Shown here in pieces: positions 44,978 to 55,807 of a stretch of 64,000 bases of DNA. Origin of the DNA: an uncultured Prevotellaceae bacterium (GTDB lineage: Bacteria > Bacteroidota > Bacteroidia > Bacteroidales > Bacteroidaceae); the NCBI GenBank assembly GCA_902784615.1, contig CACZVN010000006.1, positions 62,001 to 126,000 on the forward strand, in the 5' to 3' direction. The position numbers and the translations under genes were made by a program. The notes beneath the pieces are model-generated. The model did no database searches and was not told the origin of the DNA. It saw only the letters and a list, made by a program, of their open reading frames with translations. The first letter of the stretch is position 1, and the number at the start of each line of letters is the position of its first letter.

Positions 44978-46260
44978 GATGCTCTTTTTTTACCAAATTC
45001 GGGATCGATCTTGAGCAGGGCCGTGACGATGTAGGTCATGGCACAGGCGGCGACGACGATGATGAAGAACGTGGGATAGCCGACGCTCTCCTGCAGGGCA
45101 CCGGCGAAGAGCCCCGGGATCATCATCGAGAGGGCCATGAAGGCGGTGCAGAGGGCATAGTGGGCCGTCTTGTGCTCGCCCTGACTATAATATATAAGGT
45201 ATAGCATGTAGGCCGAGAAGCCGAAGCCGTAGCCGAACTGCTCGATGAAGATGCAGACGTTGATGATGAGCAGGCTCGAGGGCAGGGCGTAGGAGAGATA
45301 GACATAGACGAGGTCGGGGAGGGTGATGGCCATCACCATGGGCCACAGCCAGCGCTTCAGTCCGTCGCGGCTGGCACAGATGCCGCCGAGGATGCCGCCG
45401 AGGGTGAGGCCGATGACGCCCACGGTGCCCTGTACGAGACCGTACTCAGCGGGGGAGAGGCCGAGGCCGCCCTTGGCAGCGGTGTCGATGAGGAAGAGGG
45501 CTGAGACCTTGGCGAGAAGACCCTCGGGCATGCGGTAGAAGAGCATGAAGCAGATGCCGGCAATGACCTGGGGCTTCTGGAAGAAGGTTTTGAGGGTGTG
45601 CCAGAAGGCCTCCAAGATAGTGGGAGAGGGCACACGCTGGGACAGTCCCCGGGTGTCCTGGGTGTCCTCCTTGGGACGGGGGAGGATGTAGTGGTGGTAG
45701 AGCCAGAAGGCGATGAAGAGACCTGCCATGCCGTAGAACATGATGCTCCACGAGAAACGGATGTCGCGGGTGATGACCTCGAGATTGCCGGCGAGCATCA
45801 CGAGCAGTCCCTGGCCTACGATGGTGGCGATGCGGTAGAACGTGGAGCGGATGCCCACGAAATAGGCCTGTTCGTGCTGTTCGAGGCCCAGCATATAGAA
45901 GCCGTCGGCGGCGATGTCGTGGGTGGCACTCGAGAAGGCCATCAGCCAGAAGAAGGCCAGGGAGCCCTGCAGCCAGTAGGGTGCGGGGATGGTGAAGGCC
46001 ACGCCACCGAGGGAGGCGCCTATGAGCAACTGCATGGTGACAATCCACCAGCGCTTGGTCTTGATGATGTCGATGAACGGGCTCCACAGGGGTTTGATGA
46101 CCCATGGCAGGTAGAGCCACGACGTGTAGAGCGTGATATCGGTGTTGGACAGTCCGAGACGCTTGTACATGATGAGCGAGATGGTCATCACTGCCACGTA
46201 GGGGAGACCTTCTGCGAAGTAAAGGGTGGGCACCCAGGCCCAGGGGGATTTTTTTGACAT
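44974..46260 (-). CDS. AmpG-like MFS transporter
   Basis: This 428-residue, twelve-helix inner-membrane transporter has the AmpG-type start (LYFAEGLPYVAVMTISLIMYKRLG), WLYLPWVIKPLWSP, SSATHDIAADGFYM and a second half from about 210. AmpG proteins import anhydromuropeptides for peptidoglycan recycling. The gene upstream on the same strand contains a SpoIID domain, a muramidase/amidase-enhancer fold. In Tannerella, as I recall, AmpG and SpoIID-like genes are neighbours in the MurNAc recycling locus. A recycling role is therefore likely. Confidence 0.82.
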   Translation of the reverse strand: MSKKSPWAWVPTLYFAEGLPYVAVMTISLIMYKRLGLSNTDITLYTSWLYLPWVIKPLWSPFIDIIKTKRWWIVTMQLLIGASLGGVAFTIPAPYWLQGSLAFFWLMAFSSATHDIAADGFYMLGLEQHEQAYFVGIRSTFYRIATIVGQGLLVMLAGNLEVITRDIRFSWSIMFYGMAGLFIAFWLYHHYILPRPKEDTQDTRGLSQRVPSPTILEAFWHTLKTFFQKPQVIAGICFMLFYRMPEGLLAKVSALFLIDTAAKGGLGLSPAEYGLVQGTVGVIGLTLGGILGGICASRDGLKRWLWPMVMAITLPDLVYVYLSYALPSSLLIINVCIFIEQFGYGFGFSAYMLYLIYYSQGEHKTAHYALCTAFMALSMMIPGLFAGALQESVGYPTFFIIVVAACAMTYIVTALLKIDPEFGKKRAS

Positions 46261-46287
46261 TAAAGATTAAACATTAAACATTAAACA

Positions 46288-46290
<3 letters not shown>
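46258..46290. repeat. Heptad-iterated AT-rich spacer between the SpoIID fusion and ampG genes
   Basis: Read on the minus strand: TTTAATG three times, TTTAATC, TTTAATG, with the last ATG as the start of the transporter and the first TAA as the stop of the fusion protein. It is the same string as at 40583. Confidence 0.6.
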
Positions 46291-49908
<3,618 letters not shown>

Positions 49909-49984
49909 GAGCTATATTAGATATTTATAAGGTGCAAATTTCGTAATATTTTCCGAGAATACCAAATTATTATTATTTTTTTTG

Positions 49985-49992
49985 TACCTTTG
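49985..49992 (+). promoter_or_regulatory. Promoter -7 box of rlmN
   Basis: TACCTTTG at 49985-49992, 17 bases before the ATG at 50009. No good TTTG is visible upstream in the AT-rich stretch. Confidence 0.6.
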
Positions 49993-50008
49993 TCGCCAAA
50001 TAGGAGTC

Positions 50009-51049
50009 ATGGACAGCGAAAAAGGAATATTGCTCGGGATGACGCTTGACGGGCTGAAGGCTGTCGTGAAGGATCTGGGTATGCCCCAGTTCACGGCAGG
50101 ACAGATCGCCAAGTGGCTCTATCAGCAGCACGTGAAGAGCATCGAAGAGATGACGAACATCTCGAAGGTGAATCGTGAGCGGCTGGCTGAGAGATATGTC
50201 GTCGGTGCTATGGAACCTATTGATAGCCAGTATTCTAAGGACGGAACGATCAAGTATCTCTTTCCCGTTGGCGATGGCTCTAAATTTGTGGAGACGGTGT
50301 ATATCCCCGACGGTGATCGTGCCACGCTCTGTGTCTCCTCCCAGGTGGGCTGTAAGATGAACTGTCTGTTTTGTCAGACGGGTAAGCAGGGCTTCGAGGG
50401 GAACCTCACGGCGGGTGATATCCTGAATCAGATCTACGCCCTGCCGGAGCGGGAGGCGCTGACGAATGTCGTCTTCATGGGACAGGGAGAGCCGATGGAC
50501 AACCTCGACAACGTGCTCCGTGCGACGGAGATCCTGACGGCAGACTATGGCTATGCCTGGAGTCCGAAACGCATCACCGTGAGCAGCGTCGGTATCAAGG
50601 GTAAACTGAAGCGGTTCCTCGACGAGAGTGAGTGCCACGTGGCTATCTCGATGCACACGCCGTTGCCAGAACAGCGCCGGCAACTGATGCCCGCTGAGCG
50701 TCAGATGTCGATCACGGAGGTGGTGGAGCTCCTGAAGCAGTACGACTTCACGCACCAGCGCCGTTGTTCGTTTGAGTATATCTGTTTCGCAGGACTTAAC
50801 GACACGACGATGCATGCCCGTGAGATCGTCAGACTGTTAGAGGGTCTGGAGTGCAGGGTGAATCTCATCCGTTTCCACGAGATCCCTGGTGTGGATCTGC
50901 CCGGGGCCGACGAGAAGCGGATGGAAGTGCTGCGCGACTATCTGACGAAGCACGGTGTGTTTACGACTATCCGGGCGAGTAGGGGACAGGATATCTTTGC
51001 CGCCTGCGGTCTGCTTAGCACAGCAAAAAAATTAAGCATTAAAGATTAA
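50009..51049 (+). CDS. rlmN: 23S rRNA/tRNA adenine-C2 methyltransferase RlmN
   Basis: The start at 50009 follows the promoter box; the protein has 346 residues. Radical-SAM cysteines lie at 115, 119 and 122 in VGCKMNCLFCQTG. Before them is YIPDGDRATLCVSSQ, later FMGQGEPMDNL, and the C-terminal catalytic Cys is in GQDIFAACGLL. It methylates A2503 of 23S rRNA and A37 of some tRNAs. Its last residues (KLSIKD) and stop are encoded by the heptad-iterated spacer at 51029, so that spacer has replaced the natural end. rlmN and pdxA lie 11 bases apart. Confidence 0.95.
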   Translation: MDSEKGILLGMTLDGLKAVVKDLGMPQFTAGQIAKWLYQQHVKSIEEMTNISKVNRERLAERYVVGAMEPIDSQYSKDGTIKYLFPVGDGSKFVETVYIPDGDRATLCVSSQVGCKMNCLFCQTGKQGFEGNLTAGDILNQIYALPEREALTNVVFMGQGEPMDNLDNVLRATEILTADYGYAWSPKRITVSSVGIKGKLKRFLDESECHVAISMHTPLPEQRRQLMPAERQMSITEVVELLKQYDFTHQRRCSFEYICFAGLNDTTMHAREIVRLLEGLECRVNLIRFHEIPGVDLPGADEKRMEVLRDYLTKHGVFTTIRASRGQDIFAACGLLSTAKKLSIKD

Positions 51050-51056
51050 ACATTAA
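51029..51056. repeat. Heptad-iterated AT-rich spacer overlapping the rlmN end
   Basis: Reads AAATTAAGC-ATTAAAG-ATTAAAC-ATTAAAT. It contains the rlmN stop codon (51047-51049) and ends just before the pdxA start. Confidence 0.55.
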
Positions 51057-51059
51057 ATA

Positions 51060-52118
51060 ATGGAAGACAGAAAGATTCGCGTGGCTATCACGCACGGAGA
51101 TACGAACGGTATCGGATATGAGGTGATTCTCAAGGCCTTTGAGGATCCCGTGATGCTGGAGTTGTGTACCCCTATCATATACGGTTCACCTAAGGTGGCA
51201 GCCTATCATCGTAAGGCGATGGATCTGCAGGCACCCTTTACCATCATCAACAGTGCGGAGGAGGCCAGGGAAGACCGTCTGAACCTCTTGGCTACCTTTG
51301 ACGACGAGGTGAAGGTGGAACTCGGACAATCTACTGAGGAGTCTGCCGAGGCCGCCCGCAAGGCCATGCAGCGTGCCAAGGAGGATATGCAGAAAGGGCT
51401 CTACGACGTGCTGGTGATGGCGCCTGTGAAGCCTAATCCCAATCCTGCAAAGGATGACAAGGCACTGACGGTGATGCTCTCTGACGTGGTGCGCATCGGT
51501 CTGGTGACGGCTCATCTGCCTATTAAAGAGGTGTCGCAGGCCATCACCGTGGAGAAGATCGTTAATAAGGGTACGATCTTCCACACCAGTCTGAAGCGTG
51601 ACTTCCGCATCTCCAATCCCCGTCTGGCAGTGTTGGCGCTGAATCCACAGCCGGGTACGGAGGAGCAGGAGATTATCATCCCAGCCATCGAGGAACTGGA
51701 GAAGAACGGCATACAGGCCTTTGGACCCTACGTGGCTGATGAGTTCTTCGGACAGGCGTTGTACCATGATTTCGACGGTGTGCTCGCCATGTACGACGAT
51801 CAGGGTGTGGTGCCTTTCAAGACCTTGGCACAGGAATACGGTGTGAAACTGAAGGCTGGTATCACGGCTATCTGTACGACACCTGATCATGGTCCTGCCT
51901 TCGATATCGCTGGCAAGGGCATCGCCGACGAAATGTCCATGCGCCATGCCATCTACACGGCTATTGATATGTTCCGCCACCGCATCGAGTACGACGAGCC
52001 CATGGCACATCCCCTGCCTAAGCTCTATCATGAGAAGCGTGAGGATGGTGACAAGGCGCGTTTTGCCATCAGGGCGAAGGATCAGTTCAAGAAGGCTGAT
52101 GCCCCCGAAGAAAAGTAA
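51060..52118 (+). CDS. pdxA: 4-hydroxythreonine-4-phosphate dehydrogenase
   Basis: The 352-residue enzyme oxidises 4-phosphohydroxythreonine in pyridoxal 5'-phosphate synthesis. Family signatures: ITHGDTNGIGYEVILKAF at the start, VMAPVKPN, VTAHLPIKEVSQAIT, LALNPQPGTEE and TTPDHGPAFDIAGKG, with metal-binding His and Asp residues. The length is normal. The gene lies between rlmN and the sigma54 activator, an arrangement I recall from other Bacteroidales. Confidence 0.95.
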   Translation: MEDRKIRVAITHGDTNGIGYEVILKAFEDPVMLELCTPIIYGSPKVAAYHRKAMDLQAPFTIINSAEEAREDRLNLLATFDDEVKVELGQSTEESAEAARKAMQRAKEDMQKGLYDVLVMAPVKPNPNPAKDDKALTVMLSDVVRIGLVTAHLPIKEVSQAITVEKIVNKGTIFHTSLKRDFRISNPRLAVLALNPQPGTEEQEIIIPAIEELEKNGIQAFGPYVADEFFGQALYHDFDGVLAMYDDQGVVPFKTLAQEYGVKLKAGITAICTTPDHGPAFDIAGKGIADEMSMRHAIYTAIDMFRHRIEYDEPMAHPLPKLYHEKREDGDKARFAIRAKDQFKKADAPEEK

Positions 52119-52166
52119 TTTGCGTTAAAAATCTGCCAAAATTGCAGTTAATTCAGAAATAATATG

Positions 52167-52174
52167 TAATTTTG
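52167..52174 (+). promoter_or_regulatory. Promoter -7 box of the sigma54 activator gene
   Basis: TAATTTTG at 52167-52174 lies only 9 bases before ATG 52184, so the mRNA would have almost no leader. A partial TTGC at 52142-52145 could serve upstream. Confidence 0.5.
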
Positions 52175-52183
52175 TCAGCTCAA

Positions 52184-53413
52184 ATGAAGACGACAGAACT
52201 GCAAAGCATCAAGCAACGGTATAATATCGTTGGAAACTGTGAGGCGTTGAACCAAGTGCTCGACGTGGCCTTGCAGGTGGCACCTACTGACCTCAGCGTG
52301 CTCATCGTCGGTGAGAGTGGTGTGGGTAAGGAGATTATCCCCCGTGTGATCCACGATAACTCTCCCCGTCGCCGCGAGAAGTACTTCGCCATCAACTGCG
52401 GTTCTATTCCCGAGGGTACGATCGACTCAGAATTGTTTGGTCATGTGAAAGGCTCCTACACTGGTGCCATCAACGACTCCCCAGGCTATTTCGGTGTGGC
52501 GGACAAGGGTACGCTCTTCCTTGATGAGGTGGGAGAGTTGCCATTGGCTACTCAGGCCCGTCTGTTGCGTGTGCTGGAGACGGGTGAGTATATCCCTGTG
52601 GGTGCCACGGAGGTGAAGAAGACCGATGTACGTATCGTGGCTGCCACGAATGTCAACGTGCGACAGGCCATCAGCGAAGGGCGTTTTCGCGAGGATCTCT
52701 ACTATCGTCTGAACCGCATACCACTGATGATGCCCCCGCTGCGGGAACGTGGTGAGGATATCGTCCTGCTGTTCCGTCTCTTCGCCATGCAGATGGCTGA
52801 GAAATACAAGATGGACCGTGTGGTGCTCGACGAGGATGCCAAGCAGTTGCTCATGCGCTATAAGTGGCCAGGTAACGTGCGCCAGTTGAAGAATATCACC
52901 GAACAGATCTCCGTGCTCTCCCCAGAGCGCCGTATCACGGCAGAGGTACTCAGTCGTTTTATCCCCCAGGATCAGGAGACAACACAGTTGGCTCCCATTC
53001 ATCACGAGGGCGGTGATCACAGTTTCGAGAACGAGCGTGAGATCCTTTATAAGATTCTCTTCGAACTGCGTGGTAATGTCAACGACATGCGTCGTGAGGT
53101 GAGTGCCCTGAAGAAACAGATAGAAGAGGTGCAGGGTGCACAGCCCGTAGCCGTCGATCCCCTGCCATCGACACAACTGGCTCCGCTCCAGCCCATTCGT
53201 ACCGTACAGCCTACGATGGAAGATGCCGTTGCCGAGGAATATATCGAGCCTGTGAAGGAACCCGAGAACCTCAACCTCAACGACCTGAGCAAGCAGATGC
53301 TGGAGAAAGCCCTCGAGCGCAACCACGGTAATCGTAAGAAAGCAGCACAAGAACTGGGTATCAGCGACCGTACCCTCTACAGAAGACTGAAGCAATATGG
53401 ACTGGATACGTAA
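52184..53413 (+). CDS. Sigma54-interacting transcriptional activator
   Basis: The 409-residue protein starts at ATG 52184 (the in-frame TTG at 52172 lies inside the promoter box). A short N-terminal part of about 20 residues is followed directly by the AAA+ domain: Walker A GESGVGKE at 43-50, the sigma54-contact loop GSYTGA at 90-95 (a variant of GAFTGA), Walker B LFLDEV at 111-116 and an arginine-finger region. The C-terminus carries a Fis-type helix-turn-helix (NHGNRKKAAQELGISDRTLYRR). There is no receiver or GAF domain, so the signal input must come from a partner. It heads the unit with lptE, the TPR gene and secG, which points to an envelope-related role, but that is inference. Confidence 0.88.
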   Translation: MKTTELQSIKQRYNIVGNCEALNQVLDVALQVAPTDLSVLIVGESGVGKEIIPRVIHDNSPRRREKYFAINCGSIPEGTIDSELFGHVKGSYTGAINDSPGYFGVADKGTLFLDEVGELPLATQARLLRVLETGEYIPVGATEVKKTDVRIVAATNVNVRQAISEGRFREDLYYRLNRIPLMMPPLRERGEDIVLLFRLFAMQMAEKYKMDRVVLDEDAKQLLMRYKWPGNVRQLKNITEQISVLSPERRITAEVLSRFIPQDQETTQLAPIHHEGGDHSFENEREILYKILFELRGNVNDMRREVSALKKQIEEVQGAQPVAVDPLPSTQLAPLQPIRTVQPTMEDAVAEEYIEPVKEPENLNLNDLSKQMLEKALERNHGNRKKAAQELGISDRTLYRRLKQYGLDT

Positions 53414-53918
53414 AGGTAAGATTGTGGCTTTTATGATGGTAGCAGCCGTCATGATGACAGGTTGCTCCGTGAGCTATAAGTTCAATGGAGCCAGCATCGA
53501 CTATACGAAGACGAAGACCATTCAGATTGCCGAGTTCCCCATCCGTTCCAATTATGTGTGGGGCCCTATGGGACCGCTCTTCAACAACGAATTGAAAGAT
53601 AAGTTCAATAGTCACACGCGACTGGAGCAGGTGAAGCGCAATGGTGATCTGAAGCTTGAGGGCGAGATTACGCGCTATGAACAGCGCAATAAGTCAGTCA
53701 GCTCTGAAGGTTATTCGGCCATGACGGAGCTCTCGATGACGGTTAACGTCAGGTTTACCAACAATGTGAACCACTCCGAGGACTTTGAACAGCAGTTCAC
53801 GGCTATGCAGAGTTATGAATCCACGCAGTCGCTCAACTCTGTGCAGGAGGAACTCGTCACCCAGATGATCAAGGACATCTGCGACCAGATATTCAACGCT
53901 ACTGTAGCCAATTGGTAA
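53397..53918 (+). CDS. lptE: LptE-like LPS assembly lipoprotein
   Basis: This 173-residue protein has a hydrophobic signal ending in a lipobox (MMTGC) and the Bacteroidetes LptE pattern: SVSYKFNGASIDYTKTKTI, FPIRSNYVWGPMGPLFNNELKDKF and the central INGEIT-like stretch (LKLEGEITRY). LptE plugs the LptD barrel and helps to place LPS in the outer leaflet. It overlaps the activator gene by 17 bases, which implies coupled translation. Confidence 0.85.
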   Translation: MDWIRKGKIVAFMMVAAVMMTGCSVSYKFNGASIDYTKTKTIQIAEFPIRSNYVWGPMGPLFNNELKDKFNSHTRLEQVKRNGDLKLEGEITRYEQRNKSVSSEGYSAMTELSMTVNVRFTNNVNHSEDFEQQFTAMQSYESTQSLNSVQEELVTQMIKDICDQIFNATVANW

Positions 53919-53936
53919 AGGTGAGAAAGTAAAGAG

Positions 53937-54692
53937 ATGGAGATAGTAGAACTGATCAATCACCCAGAACGCCTTGACCGCGACACGCTCTATGAGTTGC
54001 GGTCGTTGCTGGCGCTTTATCCCTACTATCAGACGGCCCGTCTGCTGTTGCTCCGTAATCTCTATCTGCTCCATGATCCCACGTTCGACGAGGAGTTGCG
54101 CCGTGCGGCCATCTATATCACCGATCGTCGTGTGCTCTTCGATATGATCGAAGCCGCCCACTACCGTCATCCAAGTCAGGTTAGTTCTCCTAACCATGCT
54201 AATTCTGTTAGTCCTGTTAGTTCTCCTAGTCGCACCATCTCACTGATCGATAATTTCCTCGACTCCATCCCCAAGGAGGAGGCTCCTGCGGATAAGAAGC
54301 GCAAACCCACGCCAGCCGATGCTGCCGTCGATTATGTGGCCTATCTGATGGAGGTTGATTCTGGGGGCCAGAGCATGCCAGGCGAAGTGCCTCAAATGCC
54401 AGGGCAGGATCTTATCGATGCTTTCATAAATATTGACAAAGGTAAGTTCGACCTCTCCGATGTGCCCCTTCCTGAACCTCAGGAGGAAAAAGAAGTGGAA
54501 AATGCCGACGAAGGGGTGGAAGAGGAGTACTTTACCGAGACTTTAGCCAGAATTTACATCAAACAAGGCAGATATTCGAAGGCTTTGGAAATAATTCAGC
54601 GATTAAGTTTGCAAGTTCCGAAAAAAAATGCTTACTTTGCAGACCAAATCCGCTTTTTGGAGAAATTGATTATAAATAGTAATAAAAAATAA
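53937..54692 (+). CDS. Hypothetical TPR-like protein with low-complexity linker
   Basis: This 251-residue cytoplasmic protein has a helical N-terminus (1-75: YELRSLLALYPYYQTARLLLLRNLYLL), a central linker and a C-terminal TPR-like pair (EEEYFTETLARIYIKQGRYSKALEIIQRLS). The linker around residues 82-97 is coded by iterated TTAGTTCTCC/CTGTTAGT-type bases (54180-54231) that look unlike the rest of the gene. I recall a gene of this kind between lptE and secG in other Bacteroidales, so it is probably part of a conserved envelope or secretion unit. Its function is unknown. Confidence 0.75.
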   Translation: MEIVELINHPERLDRDTLYELRSLLALYPYYQTARLLLLRNLYLLHDPTFDEELRRAAIYITDRRVLFDMIEAAHYRHPSQVSSPNHANSVSPVSSPSRTISLIDNFLDSIPKEEAPADKKRKPTPADAAVDYVAYLMEVDSGGQSMPGEVPQMPGQDLIDAFINIDKGKFDLSDVPLPEPQEEKEVENADEGVEEEYFTETLARIYIKQGRYSKALEIIQRLSLQVPKKNAYFADQIRFLEKLIINSNKK

Positions 54693-54704
54693 AGAGTAAA
54701 AAAG

Positions 54705-55115
54705 ATGTACACATTATTTGTAGTTCTTATTGTGATTGCAGCCTTGCTGATGATTGGCATCGTGCTCATTCAAGAATCAAAGGGTGGCGGTCTTGCTTCC
54801 CAGTTCTCAACTTATAACCAGATTGGTGGCGTGCGTAAGACCACCGATTTCATTGAGAAGGCTACTTGGGGTCTGGCCGTGGCTATGGTCGTTATTAGTA
54901 TTGCTTGTGCCTATGTGGCTCCTCAGGCTAATACAGAGAGTTCCGTGATGGAGAACTATCAGGCTCCTGCCACTAATCCTAACACGTTGCCTGGCTTCGG
55001 TGCCAGCACGCAGAAAGAGGCTGCTACGCCTGATGCTCCTGCTGCTCCTGCCGCTGCCGATGCACCCGCAGCACCCGTGGAGAGCCCGAAGGCTCCCGCA
55101 CAGCCCGCAAAGTAA
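54705..55115 (+). CDS. secG: SecG translocase subunit with Ala/Pro-rich tail
   Basis: The 136-residue protein has two membrane helices: residues 1-20 (TLFVVLIVIAALLMIGIVLIQ) with the SecG signature QESKGGGLASQF, and 50-75. From about residue 85 an Ala/Pro/Thr-rich tail (TPDAPAAPAAADAPAAP) extends beyond the usual SecG length of about 75-80 residues; such tails are common in Bacteroidetes. SecG assists SecYE in protein export. Confidence 0.9.
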   Translation: MYTLFVVLIVIAALLMIGIVLIQESKGGGLASQFSTYNQIGGVRKTTDFIEKATWGLAVAMVVISIACAYVAPQANTESSVMENYQAPATNPNTLPGFGASTQKEAATPDAPAAPAAADAPAAPVESPKAPAQPAK

Positions 55116-55131
55116 AGATTTTCGGAAAAAA

Positions 55132-55170
55132 GTACGGGATTTATTTGGTTATGTCGAATAAATCCCGTAC
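55132..55170. repeat. Perfect 14-bp inverted repeat overlapping the tRNA-His promoter
   Basis: GTACGGGATTTATT (55132-55145) is the exact inverse of AATAAATCCCGTAC (55157-55170), with an 11-base spacer. The left arm ends inside the TTTG box and the right arm ends inside the TACCTTTG box. It could be the secG terminator or a regulator binding site. Confidence 0.8.
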
Positions 55171-55175
55171 CTTTG
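55144..55175 (+). promoter_or_regulatory. Promoter of tRNA-His
   Basis: TTTG at 55144-55147, 20 bases, then TACCTTTG at 55168-55175. It is a consensus Bacteroidetes promoter, about 40 bases before the tRNA. Confidence 0.88.
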
Positions 55176-55216
55176 CACCCGCTAAGCCGAAAGGTGGTGC
55201 AGAAAACTTTTAGATG

Positions 55217-55290
55217 GTGCCCATAGTTCAGTTGGTTAGAGCGTCAGATTGTGGTTCTGAATGTCGACGGTTCGAGTCCGTCTGGGCACC
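55217..55290 (+). tRNA. tRNA-His (GTG anticodon)
   Basis: A full cloverleaf can be folded: acceptor GTGCCCA with TGGGCAC, T-loop GTTCGAGTCC, and anticodon GTG in the loop TTGTGGT. The extra G at 55216 can pair with the discriminator C at 55290, the G-1:C73 pair typical of tRNA-His. CCA is encoded at 55291-55293. It has its own promoter and terminator and is not in a tRNA cluster. Confidence 0.95.
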
Positions 55291-55297
55291 CCAGAGG

Positions 55298-55328
55298 AAA
55301 GGGAATCTCACTACTGAGATTCCCTTTT
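55298..55328 (+). terminator. Terminator of tRNA-His
   Basis: AAAGGGAATCTCA (55298-55310) pairs with TGAGATTCCCTTT (55315-55327), loop CTAC, followed by T residues. Confidence 0.92.
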
Positions 55329-55381
55329 TTTCTTGTCAGATGAATAGCAACGATGAATAAAGGCACTTTTTTCGGAAAAGC

Positions 55382-55413
55382 CTTGCCTGAATCTAACTAT
55401 TTTCGTAACTTTG
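55382..55413 (+). promoter_or_regulatory. Promoter of the Cys/His-rich membrane protein and TonB receptor unit
   Basis: CTTG at 55382-55385, 20 bases, then TAACTTTG at 55406-55413. It is one mismatch from consensus and only six bases before the GTG at 55419. Confidence 0.65.
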
Positions 55414-55418
55414 CAGCC

Positions 55419-55763
55419 GTGAACGTGAAAAGAAGGAGACATATTGCTTCATGGGTGCTGTTGGCAGTGTTTCTGCCAATGCTCATCCTGTCGTCGGTTC
55501 ACGTACACGAGACGACGACATCCATCGACTATGAATGTAGCGGATGCGTGCAGCATCATTGTCATGGACATCTCGGCGAAATGACAACCTCGATGCACGC
55601 CTGCGTGCTCTGTCAGTTCCTGACGCTCTCATTCGTAGCCGCAGCTGTTTTTGCTGTTGTATTATATAATAAGGTAAACGAAATTCACTTTGCCCAGCGT
55701 CGGAGCAATATCCTGCTCAAGGCCTGTGGCGTCATAACCCTTCGTGCACCCCCTTTTGAATGA
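55419..55763 (+). CDS. Cys/His-rich small membrane protein
   Basis: The GTG at 55419 or 55425 is the likely start, because the promoter box lies within the longer frame (ATG 55353); this gives 112-114 residues. It has a basic N-terminus and a first helix (SWVLLAVFLPMLILSSV), then a loop dense in possible metal ligands (HVHE, CSGCVQHHCHGHLGEM, MHACVLC), and a second helix (LTLSFVAAAVFAVVL). It directly precedes a TonB receptor. I recall similar small proteins near outer-membrane metal receptors. The loop would face the periplasm. A metal (zinc, copper or nickel) sensing or handing-over role is inferred. Confidence 0.65.
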   Translation: MNVKRRRHIASWVLLAVFLPMLILSSVHVHETTTSIDYECSGCVQHHCHGHLGEMTTSMHACVLCQFLTLSFVAAAVFAVVLYNKVNEIHFAQRRSNILLKACGVITLRAPPFE

Positions 55764-55807
55764 GATTATTCCATCACAAATAATTTCGTTCAAAAAACTA
55801 ATACAGT

